From Lineus longissimus (lineage: Eukaryota > Nemertea > Pilidiophora > Heteronemertea > Lineidae): a stretch of 64,000 nucleotides of DNA. Shown piece by piece: positions 1-11,700 of this stretch. The DNA lies in NCBI RefSeq assembly GCF_910592395.1, contig NC_088309.1:21764599-21828598 (forward strand), written 5' to 3'. A program made the translations under genes and the position numbers. Within the stretch, counting starts at the first letter, position 1. Every line of letters begins with the position of its first letter. The notes beneath the pieces were generated by a model, which was given only the letters and a program-made list of their open reading frames with translations, was not told the origin of the DNA and did not search any database.

Positions 1-139
1 ATGTGCCTCTGGTTTGGTTTCGACTTAGAATCCAAATAGTAGCTATTCAGTCGTGATCACAGACATCCAGCTCTGTGGCTGTGCAGTCATTCAGTGTATT
101 TCGTGGTAAAAATATGATTTTCCAAATGTGTCTTTGCAG

Positions 140-1636
140 GAAAAACGACCTCTTTCAACTACACCCATGCTGCCAATGAGTATTGAACAAGGAAAGTGCC
201 ATGTCATAAAGGGGAAAAAATTTAAAGCAGAAAGGTAACCATGTAAACAAATGCCACAGGGGTGCAGATCAGGTGTGAAGAATGGGTTCTTCAAAACATC
301 TACTTATTGCTGTATTATTGGCCCTCAATGAAAGATCTTTACTGGGCAGTAATCCAGTTTTGAGGTGCCGGTATCTTTCATAGAACCCAGGGTACTACAC
401 TCTCTTGGATTGATAATCTATCGTAAACACAATGACGAGAAATCAATTTCCCTTTCAGTAAACCAGATGTCGTTCAGATGCTTCTATCACCAAACACAGT
501 CCTACTGTATCCAAGCCCAAATGCAACAGACGTGGCGGATCTTCCAAAATCTTCGCAGCCTTATAACCTGGTGGTTCTGGATGGTACATGGAGTCAGGCC
601 AAGACCATGTATAACCAGAATGAAGTAATCAGAAGAATTAGGCCAGTGAGTTGCATTGAAATAAACTTATCAATTGTGGTGTGATCCAGAGGAATTCTAT
701 GTACACATCATCCATGATTGTACACAGATCCAGGTTCAATAGTATTCTCAATAGATAACAAGTCAATAATGTTCCAATTGCTATTCAGGTCACAATTCAA
801 TATTTTTACTTTCAGGTGACGCTGTCTGGTACTACGAAAAGTGAATATGTTGTTCGAACTCAACCAATGGATGGATGTCTCTCAACCGTTGAGTCCACTG
901 CTATTGCATTGTCTCACTTGGAAGGAAATCCTGATCTGAAAGAGGCGAGTCTGAAAGTTGGTTTGGGAGTATAAATAGCTCGTGTTTCGTGAAGAGCATC
1001 CCATTCAGGGGCAATGGCACTCCTTGTTGCTTGATGCCACAGAATCTAGGATGAGCTGTAGCCCGAGGTTCTGCCTGTACATTTCAGCGGAGGGAGTCAA
1101 AACCAGGAAAATACAGGAGCATAGATTAAGATATACTAATTTCTACATTGTAAAGGTTGTAGCTCTCATCTACTCTTGTTATGTCTAATTCTTTGTCCTG
1201 ATTCCAATACATGCGAACCTGTCTCTCATTCTAGGTGTTTATGCAACCTCTACGTGCCTTGTGCAAGTTCCAACTTGACCATGGAGCCGTTGAACACCAA
1301 AGCAAAGCTTGGCTTATAGAAAATGGACTGTACAAAAAACAAGTGAATGACAAGAAGAGGAACAACGGGAGTACCAGTGATGCAAAAAGAGAACGTAATT
1401 CAAAGGATGCCTCTGAAAGTTGTGTTAAAATTCAGTCTGCGATAGAAACTGATGGTGACCTTTTCATTGATAAGCATGTTCATGAGACTTATGATGAGCA
1501 TGTTCAGGAGACTCATCAAAATGATGAACTGATTGTGCATACTGAAAAGGATGTGGACTCTTGTGATAAAAAGGAACATATGTCATGTAGAAACAACGAG
1601 ATAAAATATGAAAGTAGACAAAATAAAATATCCTGA
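140..1636 (+). CDS. DTWD2: DTWD2, tRNA-uridine aminocarboxypropyltransferase (3' part, four coding exons)
   Basis: Coding exons are 140-234, 459-645, 816-944 and 1235-1636, with the TGA at 1634-1636. They are phase-consistent and give 270 residues. The family transfers the aminocarboxypropyl group of S-adenosylmethionine to uridine in the tRNA D-loop (acp3U). The hallmark DTW motif reads LDGTWSQAK, with the Asp-Gly-Thr-Trp codons at 580-591. Downstream comes the conserved RTQPMDGCLSTVES block, then PLRALCKFQLDHGA and a Lys/Glu/His-rich hydrophilic tail that looks longer than the vertebrate one. The N-terminal Cys-rich part must lie upstream of the window. Intron 3 appears to use a GC donor. 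The gene is convergent with DMXL. The family call is firm; I prefer DTWD2 over DTWD1 because of the YVVRTQP and KFQLDHGA blocks. Confidence 0.93.
945..1234 (+). other. DTWD2: Probable GC-AG intron of DTWD2
   Basis: The upstream exon ends in codons for Lys-Glu, followed directly by GCGAGT. The downstream acceptor is CTAG before GTG TTT ATG. Splicing at the GC donor keeps phase 0 and gives a residue count that fits the vertebrate DTWD2 alignment as I recall it. The nearby GT dinucleotides are either out of phase (961-962) or add four residues at a poor consensus (957-958). Confidence 0.7.
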
Positions 1637-4600
1637 TATTGTTTGACTCAAGTGTTGACTTTATATCTGTGCTCGGCCCTCTGGGGCACCTAACCTAGGG
1701 GTGCGTGTGACCACAACCTCTTGATATGAAAAGTCAAGCCTACAACAGCTTCAAAGGGCTTTGGTTTGGAAACATAGTTCATTGAAGGGATAGCGACTCC
1801 ATTTAATTAATACTCCGGCTGGCGATTGAAGCCCCTCCCTTTGGTTTTTGCCTACCACCACTACCTGTTAGCATGAACTTCTTTCTGGGCAAAAGCTCTC
1901 TGCACTTGGCCTAAATACATCACAGAAAGTACATCCTGACATCGTCTGCTGCACAATAATAATTATTACACAAGTTCCCTACAAACTTGAGACAAACTAC
2001 AATATCGCCATTCTAGTGTATTTAATATTTCCTTCTTTGCTTTTCACATCTACATTTATGCCACATGTACAAAACAGCCTACATTATACAACAACTGAGT
2101 ATTTTATAGTCCTTATAGTATATATTTAATTTGTATCATATATCAACAAAATAATTTAAATCTGAACATCTGATTTGTTTTTATATTACAGTAGTTACAT
2201 CATCTAAATCACCTCGAGCTGATCGAGATTGTCTGTACATCGAGACATGATAATGTACACTCATCTTGATCAACTTGGAGTAACATGTATATTACATTTA
2301 CAGGCATTGGCCATACAACTTCAACAAAAAAACCTAAATCACGGATGCAACAGCACATATTTTAAATACTGATTTATCTTTGGACAATATTTGTAGTCGT
2401 CAAACACCCAGCTCATCTTTCAGCAATCCTTGCACCTGGCTGGAAGTGAATACACATGCTGTATCAAGCAGTGTGACTTAACTTGTGATGAATTTTATAC
2501 AAATGAACACAGCTCGTGTTTTTGGAAATAGAATTCATATCCACATTCATGCTACTGGAGCGAGAGTGCTTTCAGAGCCCCAATCGACGTGGCTTTGTTG
2601 TTTTCTGACGCTATTACGTCATGCGCGTTATTAATTGTAAGTTGACTAAGGTTACAATCTGCCATTGACACGCCTTCGGCAAAGGGCTCATTATTGTCAG
2701 TACGGGACAAAGACAGTTGTTCTGAAGTACATATAAGTACCTATTACACAGCATTGTCTCTGCCATGAATGTACTGGCACCATACCCTGCAACTCGGCAC
2801 CAACAAAATGCTTAAACTACTGTTCCTTTAAGATGTCAGAAAAAAGAGCAAAAGTGTCCACATGTAACATACATATATACATTTAATGGAATACATTAAC
2901 AAGATTATACTTGGTTCCACATACAATAAATGCCACAGCCATAACAAAAGAAATCAATGCCACCTGGTGGCTATACATCACACTTATATTGCACATTATC
3001 ACATCAGAATTTCGATGACTATAACGCAACCAATAGATACCATTTGGCAAATACGCAGCATCACCCACCCAATGAACAGTCCCCATTCTTGAACAATGTG
3101 CCATAAGGCTAAGCCCACCTTCCTGGCCAAAAATTTGGTGCAGAGATTTTTATTGCTCTTTACAAAGGAACTCTTACGAACCAAGTCACCTCTTCACTTC
3201 AAACATGTATGCAACTCAATAGATGTAATAGATGTAATGATAATTTCGGGAAGTTTAGTGGGCAAAGCTGAAGGAAGAGAAAGAATGTCCGACTCATGGG
3301 TTCAAGGCTCAGCCAGTGCCACTCAATACTTTCAACTGGCCCGAAAGTGTAGCTCAGTATGTGCCCATCTTGGGTTTATAAAATGTTTCTGGATTAAGCT
3401 GGGGAATGAATAAAGCACTTCTAGACAGTAGAATTGTACAGTATAAAGCCCTATACAAGAACTCACATTTCACTTCATTTCAATAGTGTCAAGGAGCACA
3501 TATTATACCGTTTTAGCAAACATCCTCATAAAGAGGCTGCATATTTGGCAAAAAGCTTTTAATAGAAGGACACCTGCCCAAATGAATACTGGTGGTAAAC
3601 TATTAAAGCTGATAAGACTATCAACATTATTGCACGGTCCAACTCGAAACCCGCTTACCCCACCCACATTCCAATCACCAGAATGTGCGAACCAAACCTG
3701 TACAACTCTAGTGCAATGAAATTTGGTATGTAAATTATTTTCATACACAAATTTTTAACCTTTTGTCCACTATACTTATTTACACAACTGGACTATTGAA
3801 ATAATAATAACAAATCAATTTTTTTACTAGACACTGGACCTTTAAAAGAGAAGTGTCTTGAAATAATGCCAGGTTGGCAATTATGATAATCAGAGAGTTC
3901 CTGTGTAGAATTCTCTACTGACATGCATGTGAAAGTCTGTACAACTGCTTCGTAGAATTTTTGTGTACATTTTCGGTCACAGAGCTGCCCTCTATGTAGG
4001 AACTTTGATTACTGCCAGCTCAGCATCGTTTAAAGACACACCTCTGTTAAATATGAAGAGGTAATATTAGTTTTGTGAAATTTAACAAAATTGTCATTTG
4101 AACATATAAGAATTGATGCTTAAATCTAAAATAAAACAGTGCAGGAAAACAGTAACTGAAGATTTTAAAACGATAATCCGTTCATTTATTTCTTACTCCA
4201 TCGATAGTGACATTAATCCTTTGAACAATATCGCAAGACGGCACATATATCACAGGTTGACAGTCACTGCAACTGTGCTTCTCTCCTCAACAAAACTAAA
4301 GGAACCTGTAGCACATGCAGGGGCATGGACTTCAAACTCAAGGTTTTCAGACAACTGGCACAGATGAATTCATATTTCCACATAAAGAATTAATCTGTTG
4401 ACAAAGAATCCACATTAACCTGTGACAACATCGACTTCAGTAGAATTTGGATTCAATTCATAAAAATAGATTTTGTTCAGTATCTTATTGAAAGATAGTA
4501 CATGGACATAATCATCATCTAGGATAAAACTATAGTACTTTCACTTTAGATTGATTAATTACAACATTTAGAAGAGCTATTTTACATCTATCCCTTGGGA

Positions 4601-4668
4601 ACCAGTTGCCAATTTAAGGAAGTCATCACAGAACATAAGAATATTTTCAATGGAAGGTATTGGTAGTA

Positions 4669-4846
4669 CAGTAGAACCTCTCTATTAAGGAGACTCTTGG
4701 GACTGAAAAATCTGTGCTTAATTCAGAGGTGTCCTGATTACAGAGGTTAAATTCAATGCAAATTACTAATTAAGGACCAAATGCAGTGTCCTTGTTACAA
4801 AGGGTGTCCATTATAGAGACTTGTCCACTCGGGGAGGTTCTAACTT
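4669..4846. mobile_element. Small inverted-repeat (MITE-like) element
   Basis: The left end reads GTAGAACCTCTC and the right end reads GAGGTTCTAAC, so both termini carry the same TAGAACCTC motif in opposite orientation. Between them are related runs such as CTATTAAGGAGAC and the complement of CTATAATGGACAC. The ends resemble those of pogo/Tigger-type DNA transposons, but that assignment is inference. No coding capacity is present, so it would be a non-autonomous copy. Confidence 0.45.
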
Positions 4847-4849
4847 CTT

Positions 4850-5135
4850 AAGTTACTTTCACCACAGTGACTTTTTTCACCAACGTCAAATGGTGGCTAT
4901 TCAATAGTTTTGGCAGAAGTAGATGACATTTCTACCCAACAACTTCTGAGCAGTAGACATTTCTCAAACCAGCAATTACTCCTAAAGAGATAAAGTTACT
5001 TTCACCACAGTGACTTTTTTCACCAACGTCAAATGGTGGCTATTCAATAGTTTTGGCAAAAGTAGATGACGTTTCTACCCAACAACTTCTGAGCAGTAGA
5101 CATTTCTCAAACCAGCAATTGCTCCTAAAGAGATA
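4850..5135. repeat. Tandem duplication, 143-bp unit, two copies
   Basis: The segment starting AGTTACTTTCACCACAG near 4851 is repeated starting near 4994 with only a few substitutions, for example GCAGAAGTAGATGACA versus GCAAAAGTAGATGACG. Both copies end in CTCCTAAAGAGATA. The near identity implies a recent duplication. No gene is involved. Confidence 0.9.
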
Positions 5136-5487
5136 ACAATAACATGAAAAATATACTACCTACAAGTACAGTCTGTTTCACGCAAGCTTGATCTAAAGTC
5201 CCCGTACTGATTGCATGGGTAACTCATGACTAACTTGGTCCGCTAACCAGACTTTTTGTACTATCGTGGCATATTCATTATCATTTCTATGCGGAATAGA
5301 CCCATACTTGTTTCTATTAATCACAGTTGAATATCTAGATTCACTATCTTCGCTACCGTGGTTTCGGTCAGACTGGTACCAACACAGATAATGGACTAGG
5401 AATGCTCTTTGGATGAATTCATTTCCAATAAGTTTGAAAAACCTACCAGTATGCGTTTCATAGGTTACATCACAATGGTTTACGACA

Positions 5488-5613
5488 CAATGGGTGATAT
5501 GAATAAAGACTAGCAAATGCTTTTACTCCGGTTTTGTACAGGAAGGCCTAGTGTAAATGTACATGGAGATTTAGATAAAAGCATTTCCTAGTCTTTTTTC
5601 ATATCACCCATTG
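5488..5613. repeat. Long inverted repeat (38-bp arms) downstream of the DMXL stop
   Basis: The left arm at 5488-5525 and the right arm at 5576-5613 are complementary with two mismatches in 38. The 50-bp spacer has further short complementarity (CTCC with GGAG, TGTAC with GTACA), so the whole 126-bp segment can fold into one long hairpin. It lies about 310 bp past the DMXL stop on the transcribed side, so it may be part of that 3' UTR. It could be a MITE remnant or a structured RNA element. Confidence 0.75.
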
Positions 5614-5921
5614 CTTCATCATGTTCAATGTCTGTAGACCAACATTTGACAAAGTTTTTAAAAGGCGTTTTAGGAAGGTTCGAATACTGACAAGTGTTTT
5701 GGATGTCTTCTTACAACAGTATTACTCTTCCAGTGATCCTTGGCCAATGTCATGCTTAGAAATACGTTCTCATTCTGCTTGAAAATGGCAAGGGATTACA
5801 GGCAGAAATGCCAACAGCCCAAAGCATACTACAGGAAGACACACCAAACACTCATCAACATTTGACTAGGTTTGTTTCAACAGATACGCTATCAAGCATG
5901 ATTCATATTTGCTGATGTATG

Positions 5922-8797
5922 CTAACAGCGTACAGGATTATTCAACCAATCATTGTCAGGCAAAGTTCGTACTTTCAAAGAGCCGTCAGCACCACAGGAG
6001 TAGAGATGGCCGTCTGGCACCAGTGTCGTCTGCATGACTCCAGAACCAACGTTACGGAAGAGCGTACTCTTTGAGTGTTCACCCGGGAAGGATGCCACCA
6101 GGTTATGAACCGACAGGCCCCAGAGCTGCAAAAGAAAGCCATGTCTAAGATTAAAGGAATACTACTGGCATGGGGCTCAAATTGGTCAGGAACTTTATTT
6201 CACGGGAGAACGGCACTTTAACATATTGATACCTCCAGATGGCATCAATGCCTTAAACAACATGCCAAGCTTGAGAATCACAACAAACTAAACTCCTCAC
6301 ATTTAAATTTCCCATTTTGCAGCCTGTTAATTGTGGCAGAGTTGTGTGTATCATAAAAGAAATAAAAAAATGCTCTATTTTTAGAAATGAAAGAGTTGCT
6401 GACCTTGACGTCTCCTTCCGAAGACCCCGACACAAAATATTCTTCAGTTGGATCAAGGGAAAGGCACCTGATGGAAGAGTCATGGCCCTGGAATGTATGG
6501 CGCAGCTGGCGTTGGCGGATGTCAAATATGCATATTTCTCCCTTCTTCCCTCCCGAGATTAGCACCTGATGTTGTGGAGCATAGATGATGGCTGGACAGC
6601 CCTGGTCATGGCAGGAAAAGGCTGAAAAAAGCAACAAATAGCTTATTCGCTGCAATTAAGCAGAAGTGCTAATGGGAAGTCTATAGAATCAACCCAATTC
6701 GCCTCTTTGATGAGCTTATTGGGTATCTCTAGTGTGAAATCAAAATGGGGTCAGCATTCAACCTCCAAGACATCACAGCGTCATGTTGAAATGAACAGAG
6801 GCTGACCCATATCAGTGAAGTTTGATGACTCCACCCCAAGCGGCGCTCATCTGGAAAGAGGCAAACTATCAACAGTGCATAGCTGTACCTTGTATCAAAC
6901 TGCTTTTCTGTGGTAATAACGTATCCCATAGGCAGACATTCTTATTCTCCCCAGAATGGCCAGCAGACGCTATCAGACTTGAAGATCCTACAAATGCAAA
7001 GTCATACGTCGTCTTGTTGTGGCAGTGAAGATTCTGAAACAAGAAACAGAAGAAAATAGAAACACATGTCAAAAGCAAGCAATGCACTTTAACCAATACT
7101 TCAGGGTTGGGTTAATGAATATTCTAGAGAGGTTGCACACTGTTCCAACTCCCAGCTGGAGTTACTTTTACTCACCAGAGAGGCTCATTAATGGAATTGG
7201 CCAGTCTTACTGACGTCAGTCAACTTTTACGGCATGGACTTGGAACTCATCCAACACAGCCACCCGGAATACTTACCAAGAATGGTTTACTCATGTTTGC
7301 ACCAAGCCCGACCTGCCATAAGCACACAGAGCCTTCAATATCACTAACACCAAACTTGTTCCCTTGAAGATTGAACAGAATCTTTGTGACCTTTGGATGT
7401 GTCCCCGATTGTCTCGGCGTGGTGATGCACTGTGAATGGCCCCATTCCCATAGTTTCACACAACCATCTTGAGCACCGGTAAGGTCTGAAAATAAAAGGT
7501 TATCAATGAAAGAAATGTAATGTCAACAACAAACGATCTGGAGCTGTCAGGTCAAATTATTCCAGACATTTTTGCCCTGTGACAAAACTTTCTAATGCTA
7601 CCAGGTCAAAGCAGCAGTATATTTTTCTCTAAATGTGACACAAATTATCCTTGAAGAACCTTATGACAGAATGTTCTTTTGTTGGAAGACCCCAACAATA
7701 TAATTTTTCCAACATTACTAGCAAACTTTCTCCTTTCTCAGGACAGGTCAGCTCAGCAGGCTAGACGGCCAGCCTGCCCAAGGGTGCTCTTACAAACTTA
7801 CAATATGGCAAGTTAGGATGTGCCCCCATTCGTCTTACACCATTCACTTGTCTTTTCGTCATCTGGAAAACAAAAGACAGCGTCAATATTCAAACAGATA
7901 TAAAATTACTCGACCAAACATCTCTTTCAATATACCGTAGCTTTCCTTCAGTGAAATCACCTGCACTTTTTAATCATTTCAAATATTTCTTCACTTCCAA
8001 CTACAATGTGATTTCACTCTGTACTTCCTGCTCAAAGAGGGTCAATTAAAGAATGAAATCATACATGAGGAACACAACCTAAATGTATCAGGAAATGATG
8101 TCCTACAATCTCTTGACAAAACGCTGAGTTTCATCAACCTGCAATCAAAAAATAAGTGGCAGTTGAATGTCTCTATTTAGGCACCCTAGAGACAGACAAA
8201 TGCTGTCCTTAATCATGTTAATTGAGGGGTGCCGTACAAGTCTGAAAAGTGACATGCTCAAAAATAAGTGCACAATGAATATGAAAATAATAATAATAAT
8301 AATATTACAGCTTGTCAGTATTAACTTGAAGAAAATCAAAATCACCATGCATTTAAAAACAATAAATGAAGCAATGATACACAGTGCAACAAACTATACA
8401 GTATATAAGTGCATGATCACAAAATACAATTCACATGACATGTAACCACTCTTTAACTTTATTCTCAGAATTATCATCATCACCCGAACGAACTAATTAG
8501 GAGGCATTCCACAACTACAATGTATTTGTTAAAACTTCCATCATGTTGAAAAGAAACAATAAAGTGATGAAACTCAAATTAAAAAAGTTTCGCGGATTTC
8601 ATGAAAAGAACTAAAAATGTATGGTTGTGGATTTCATGGAGGAACTAAAAATGTATGGTTGTAGCAGAAACAAGCACAACATTAACTGTGCATGACAACA
8701 CGTATGGACTCACCATCCGCACTAGCCGGCGACTCCTATCCACGACATACGCGGAAAACTGAGGGTTCTGGATACCAGGAATATTCAGACCCTTGAT
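5922..8797 (-). CDS. DMXL: DMXL exons 37-42: C-terminal WD40 repeats
   Basis: These exons encode about residues 2987-3292. WD-repeat cores are visible in order: GAQDGCVKLWEWGHSQC, DIEGSVCLWQV, SGENKNVCLWDTL, SGGKKGEICIFDIRQRQL, SGSSEGDVKLWGLS and CGADGSLKVRTL. The last exon ends in Pro-Val-Arg-Cys then TAG at 5922-5924. Exon 37 (8714-8797, 28 codons, phase 0 at both ends) is isolated in a long intron and has no long open frame. I accept it because of its good acceptor and donor and its Pro-Gly-x-Gln-Asn-Pro linker, which fits this protein just before the NGVRRMGAHP block of exon 38. Confidence 0.88.
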
Positions 8798-11700
8798 CTA
8801 GATATCCAATTAGAGAAAGTAGCATAAAGAAGAAGAAAGAGGAGTTAGTCCCAGAACCGGGAAACATTGAGGGTCACCAGTACCGGGAGATAGGCCACAT
8901 GCAATAGACCATTGCCAAGCTAGAGTTCCCGGTCATCTCACTTGGGAGAACTGCCTATTTGTGCATGACTAGGAATTTTGCCCCACTTTCACAGGCAGTG
9001 TGATAATACTTAATACTGACAACTGCTGCTTGCTAAAACTGACAACTACTGTCTTACTGACTTGATTTGCAATGCCTGTGAAAACTACCTTTGGCCATCC
9101 TCTAACAATTACACGATGCCCGTCATGACATGTGGGCTTTGAGATTCGCTGATGTCTTATTTGTATAAGTGAGAACCTATCTGCATCTCTCAACCAATCA
9201 CGTCCATAATAACTCCAAAGAGAAAATGCTTTGTTTATTTTGGCTATAAAGCCTGCAGCTGTAATAACTCCAAAGAGAAAATGCTTTGTTTATTTTGGCT
9301 ATAAAGCCTGCAGCTGTAATAACTCCAAAAACCTATCATGAAATGCACCATCCCATAATCGTTAAGGCTGTTCGATAAGGCGACTCAATAAATTAACATT
9401 TCTCTACCCATCACTTTAGTCAACATTATGACGCTTTGATCAAGAGTGAGACGATCGTAAACCCATACAATGGGAAGCAATAGAGAAAATGCTTTGTTTA
9501 TTTTGGCTATAAAGCCTGCAGCTGTAATAACTCTAACATTTTTGGTTTTCCTGAAGATACTTTTGCCCTGGATTACCTCATTGAAGCTCATGAGACAACT
9601 GGGCTCGCCAAAATATTGCAAAATGAATGAGGTTACAGTATTTATCTAGACAAAAGCTTCTCTTAACCTGACATGAGAAGTGAATCGAAAAGGGCCATAA
9701 AAGCAGAAGTGCAGTGAAATATAGTACAAGTTATGCAAGAAACATCAGCGACAAATGACTACAGGCAACACATCACTTATTCATACATGCCACCGACAAT
9801 CTGACTCTGCCCCGACAAGAAGCAGGGAAGTGGAGGGCACAGAATAGCCCGACATTGGTGCAACCAGTCCTGGGCCAAATTTATTCTTGCTAATACGTTT
9901 GGGAAGATAGTAGACGACAGTACATCATGCTTTTCAGTTGGAAGTAGTGTACATTCAAGAGATGACAGAAGAATAGCATGTTTAGGGTGACTTGGCAAGA
10001 TGGAAAGAAACCGACTACATGTACTTGTAAAGAAGGATGTTTTATAATAATTTCTGCTTGTCACTTCAAATGTTTTCTTGTGGGATGTGGGACTTCTTCA
10101 CAAAGTAGGGGGTGATCACAAATTTCCATCCTGTCAAGTTACTTGGAGAAAGTGTTTCAGATATTCCCGGATAGATAACATGAGAACACACCCACACAGA
10201 AGACAGTGTCTGAGAGAAAATTTCTGTAAGTCGCATATTATCCACAGCTACCAGCATAAGCCTACTCTTTGAGTCTGGGAGTGCATCGTTATATGCATGG
10301 CTGCAACCAATATCTATCTATATCTGTTTTCATATTAAAGCACTTGGTTGATATTAGCACTATACTGGTTTAAACTTGAGAAAGCTGGATTAATAAATGT
10401 GGTACAAACGACTGGAAAGTGCAAAGCACCGAAGTCCCTAAGTGGTAAATTTTGGTCTAAAATGGCAAATAACTATTAATTGTTATGAATGAACAGCTAA
10501 AGCAGTTATCACTACTGGTATGTACCTTTTGGTGTTAACAGAGCAAAATGTTATGTAAAATTTAAGGTAAATATGAAACTTGCCCTTTGTTTCTTATCAC
10601 CGGCAAAATTGCTAACATTTTTCTGGAAAAGAGTCAATTGTTTGTTAGTTTTTCCTAAAAACTACTTGACAGACTATTCCCGAGAATATACATGGGACTT
10701 GTCCAAGATGTTGACGATGATACCGTGCTCTGGCATGCACCTTTTACCGATAAGACATCCATGGCTGCAAGCAGGCGAGCATACCAGACTAAAGAAACCC
10801 TGAAACTTGGTTACCGGTAAGAACATCACACAAAACCATATCAAAATTGCTCAGAATTCATGTATAGATAAGACCACATCAGTGAAGAGAGGGTAGGTGC
10901 ATTAAGTCAAAAAATGGTAAGAAAAAAACTTGTCTTTACCACGCTATCAAGCTGAAATTGTATAAAGAATTGAGGATTAGCATAGGGCTGGTGACCGACT
11001 GGATCAGATTGTGCAACGGTCAGATGATGTTTCATCCCAACCATATTTCGTAGACACCAAATGGACTCTGCCACCCAGATCTTGGATCTACGACTTTACA
11101 AGCCATATATGATTCCAAAGCAAAATCTAAAAGTTAAATTTCAATCTTGTGATCCGCAACACACAATGAGGTACATGTACAACCACAGGAAACACGCATG
11201 AATCAATGCATGTGGGTAACTATTCATACAAAACATCTAATATTAAACTAGGGACTGAACTAGCCACACACACATCAGAGGAAGGAGACCTCACATAACT
11301 AAAGACAATTAATTTTCCCAATCCCCATGATAAGGGAAGAAGGAATTCATATCTGAAGCTAAGAATAAACTAAGATCAGGACGGGGTATGGGTTGAGGAA
11401 TCATGTAAGGGGATATCAAAATATTGAATTCACCCCCTTTGATGATTAGAATGTAACATATTCCATATTGAGAGGATACGATAAATATGAACACAACATC
11501 TATTAGCAGGGATGATAGAAATTCGCTCAAAATGTTACAAAATTCTAATTGAATTGTTTCAACTATTCCACAAATAGCCTCCTCTTAGGTCAACTCATAA
11601 TGTAAAATCTGAACATGTAAATCAAAACAATCGTTGTGGGGTGAAACTAGACTAAGAAGGACAAACTTGCCTCAATCTAACTCAAACCTAAGAAGCAGAC

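Larger units (their letters stand above)
1637..5921. other. Convergent intergenic spacer between DTWD2 and DMXL
   Basis: No open frame here shows protein-like composition or homology, and the short frames on both strands look random. The stretch must hold the 3' UTRs of both genes. AATAAA hexamers on the + strand at about 2926 and 3409 are candidate DTWD2 polyadenylation signals. Annotated separately within it are a MITE-like element, a 143-bp tandem duplication and a long inverted repeat. Confidence 0.6.

Noticed and set aside
5670-5690. GGTTCGAATAC resembling a tRNA B box
   Set aside because: No A box or acceptor-stem pairing is found at the right distance; an isolated match.
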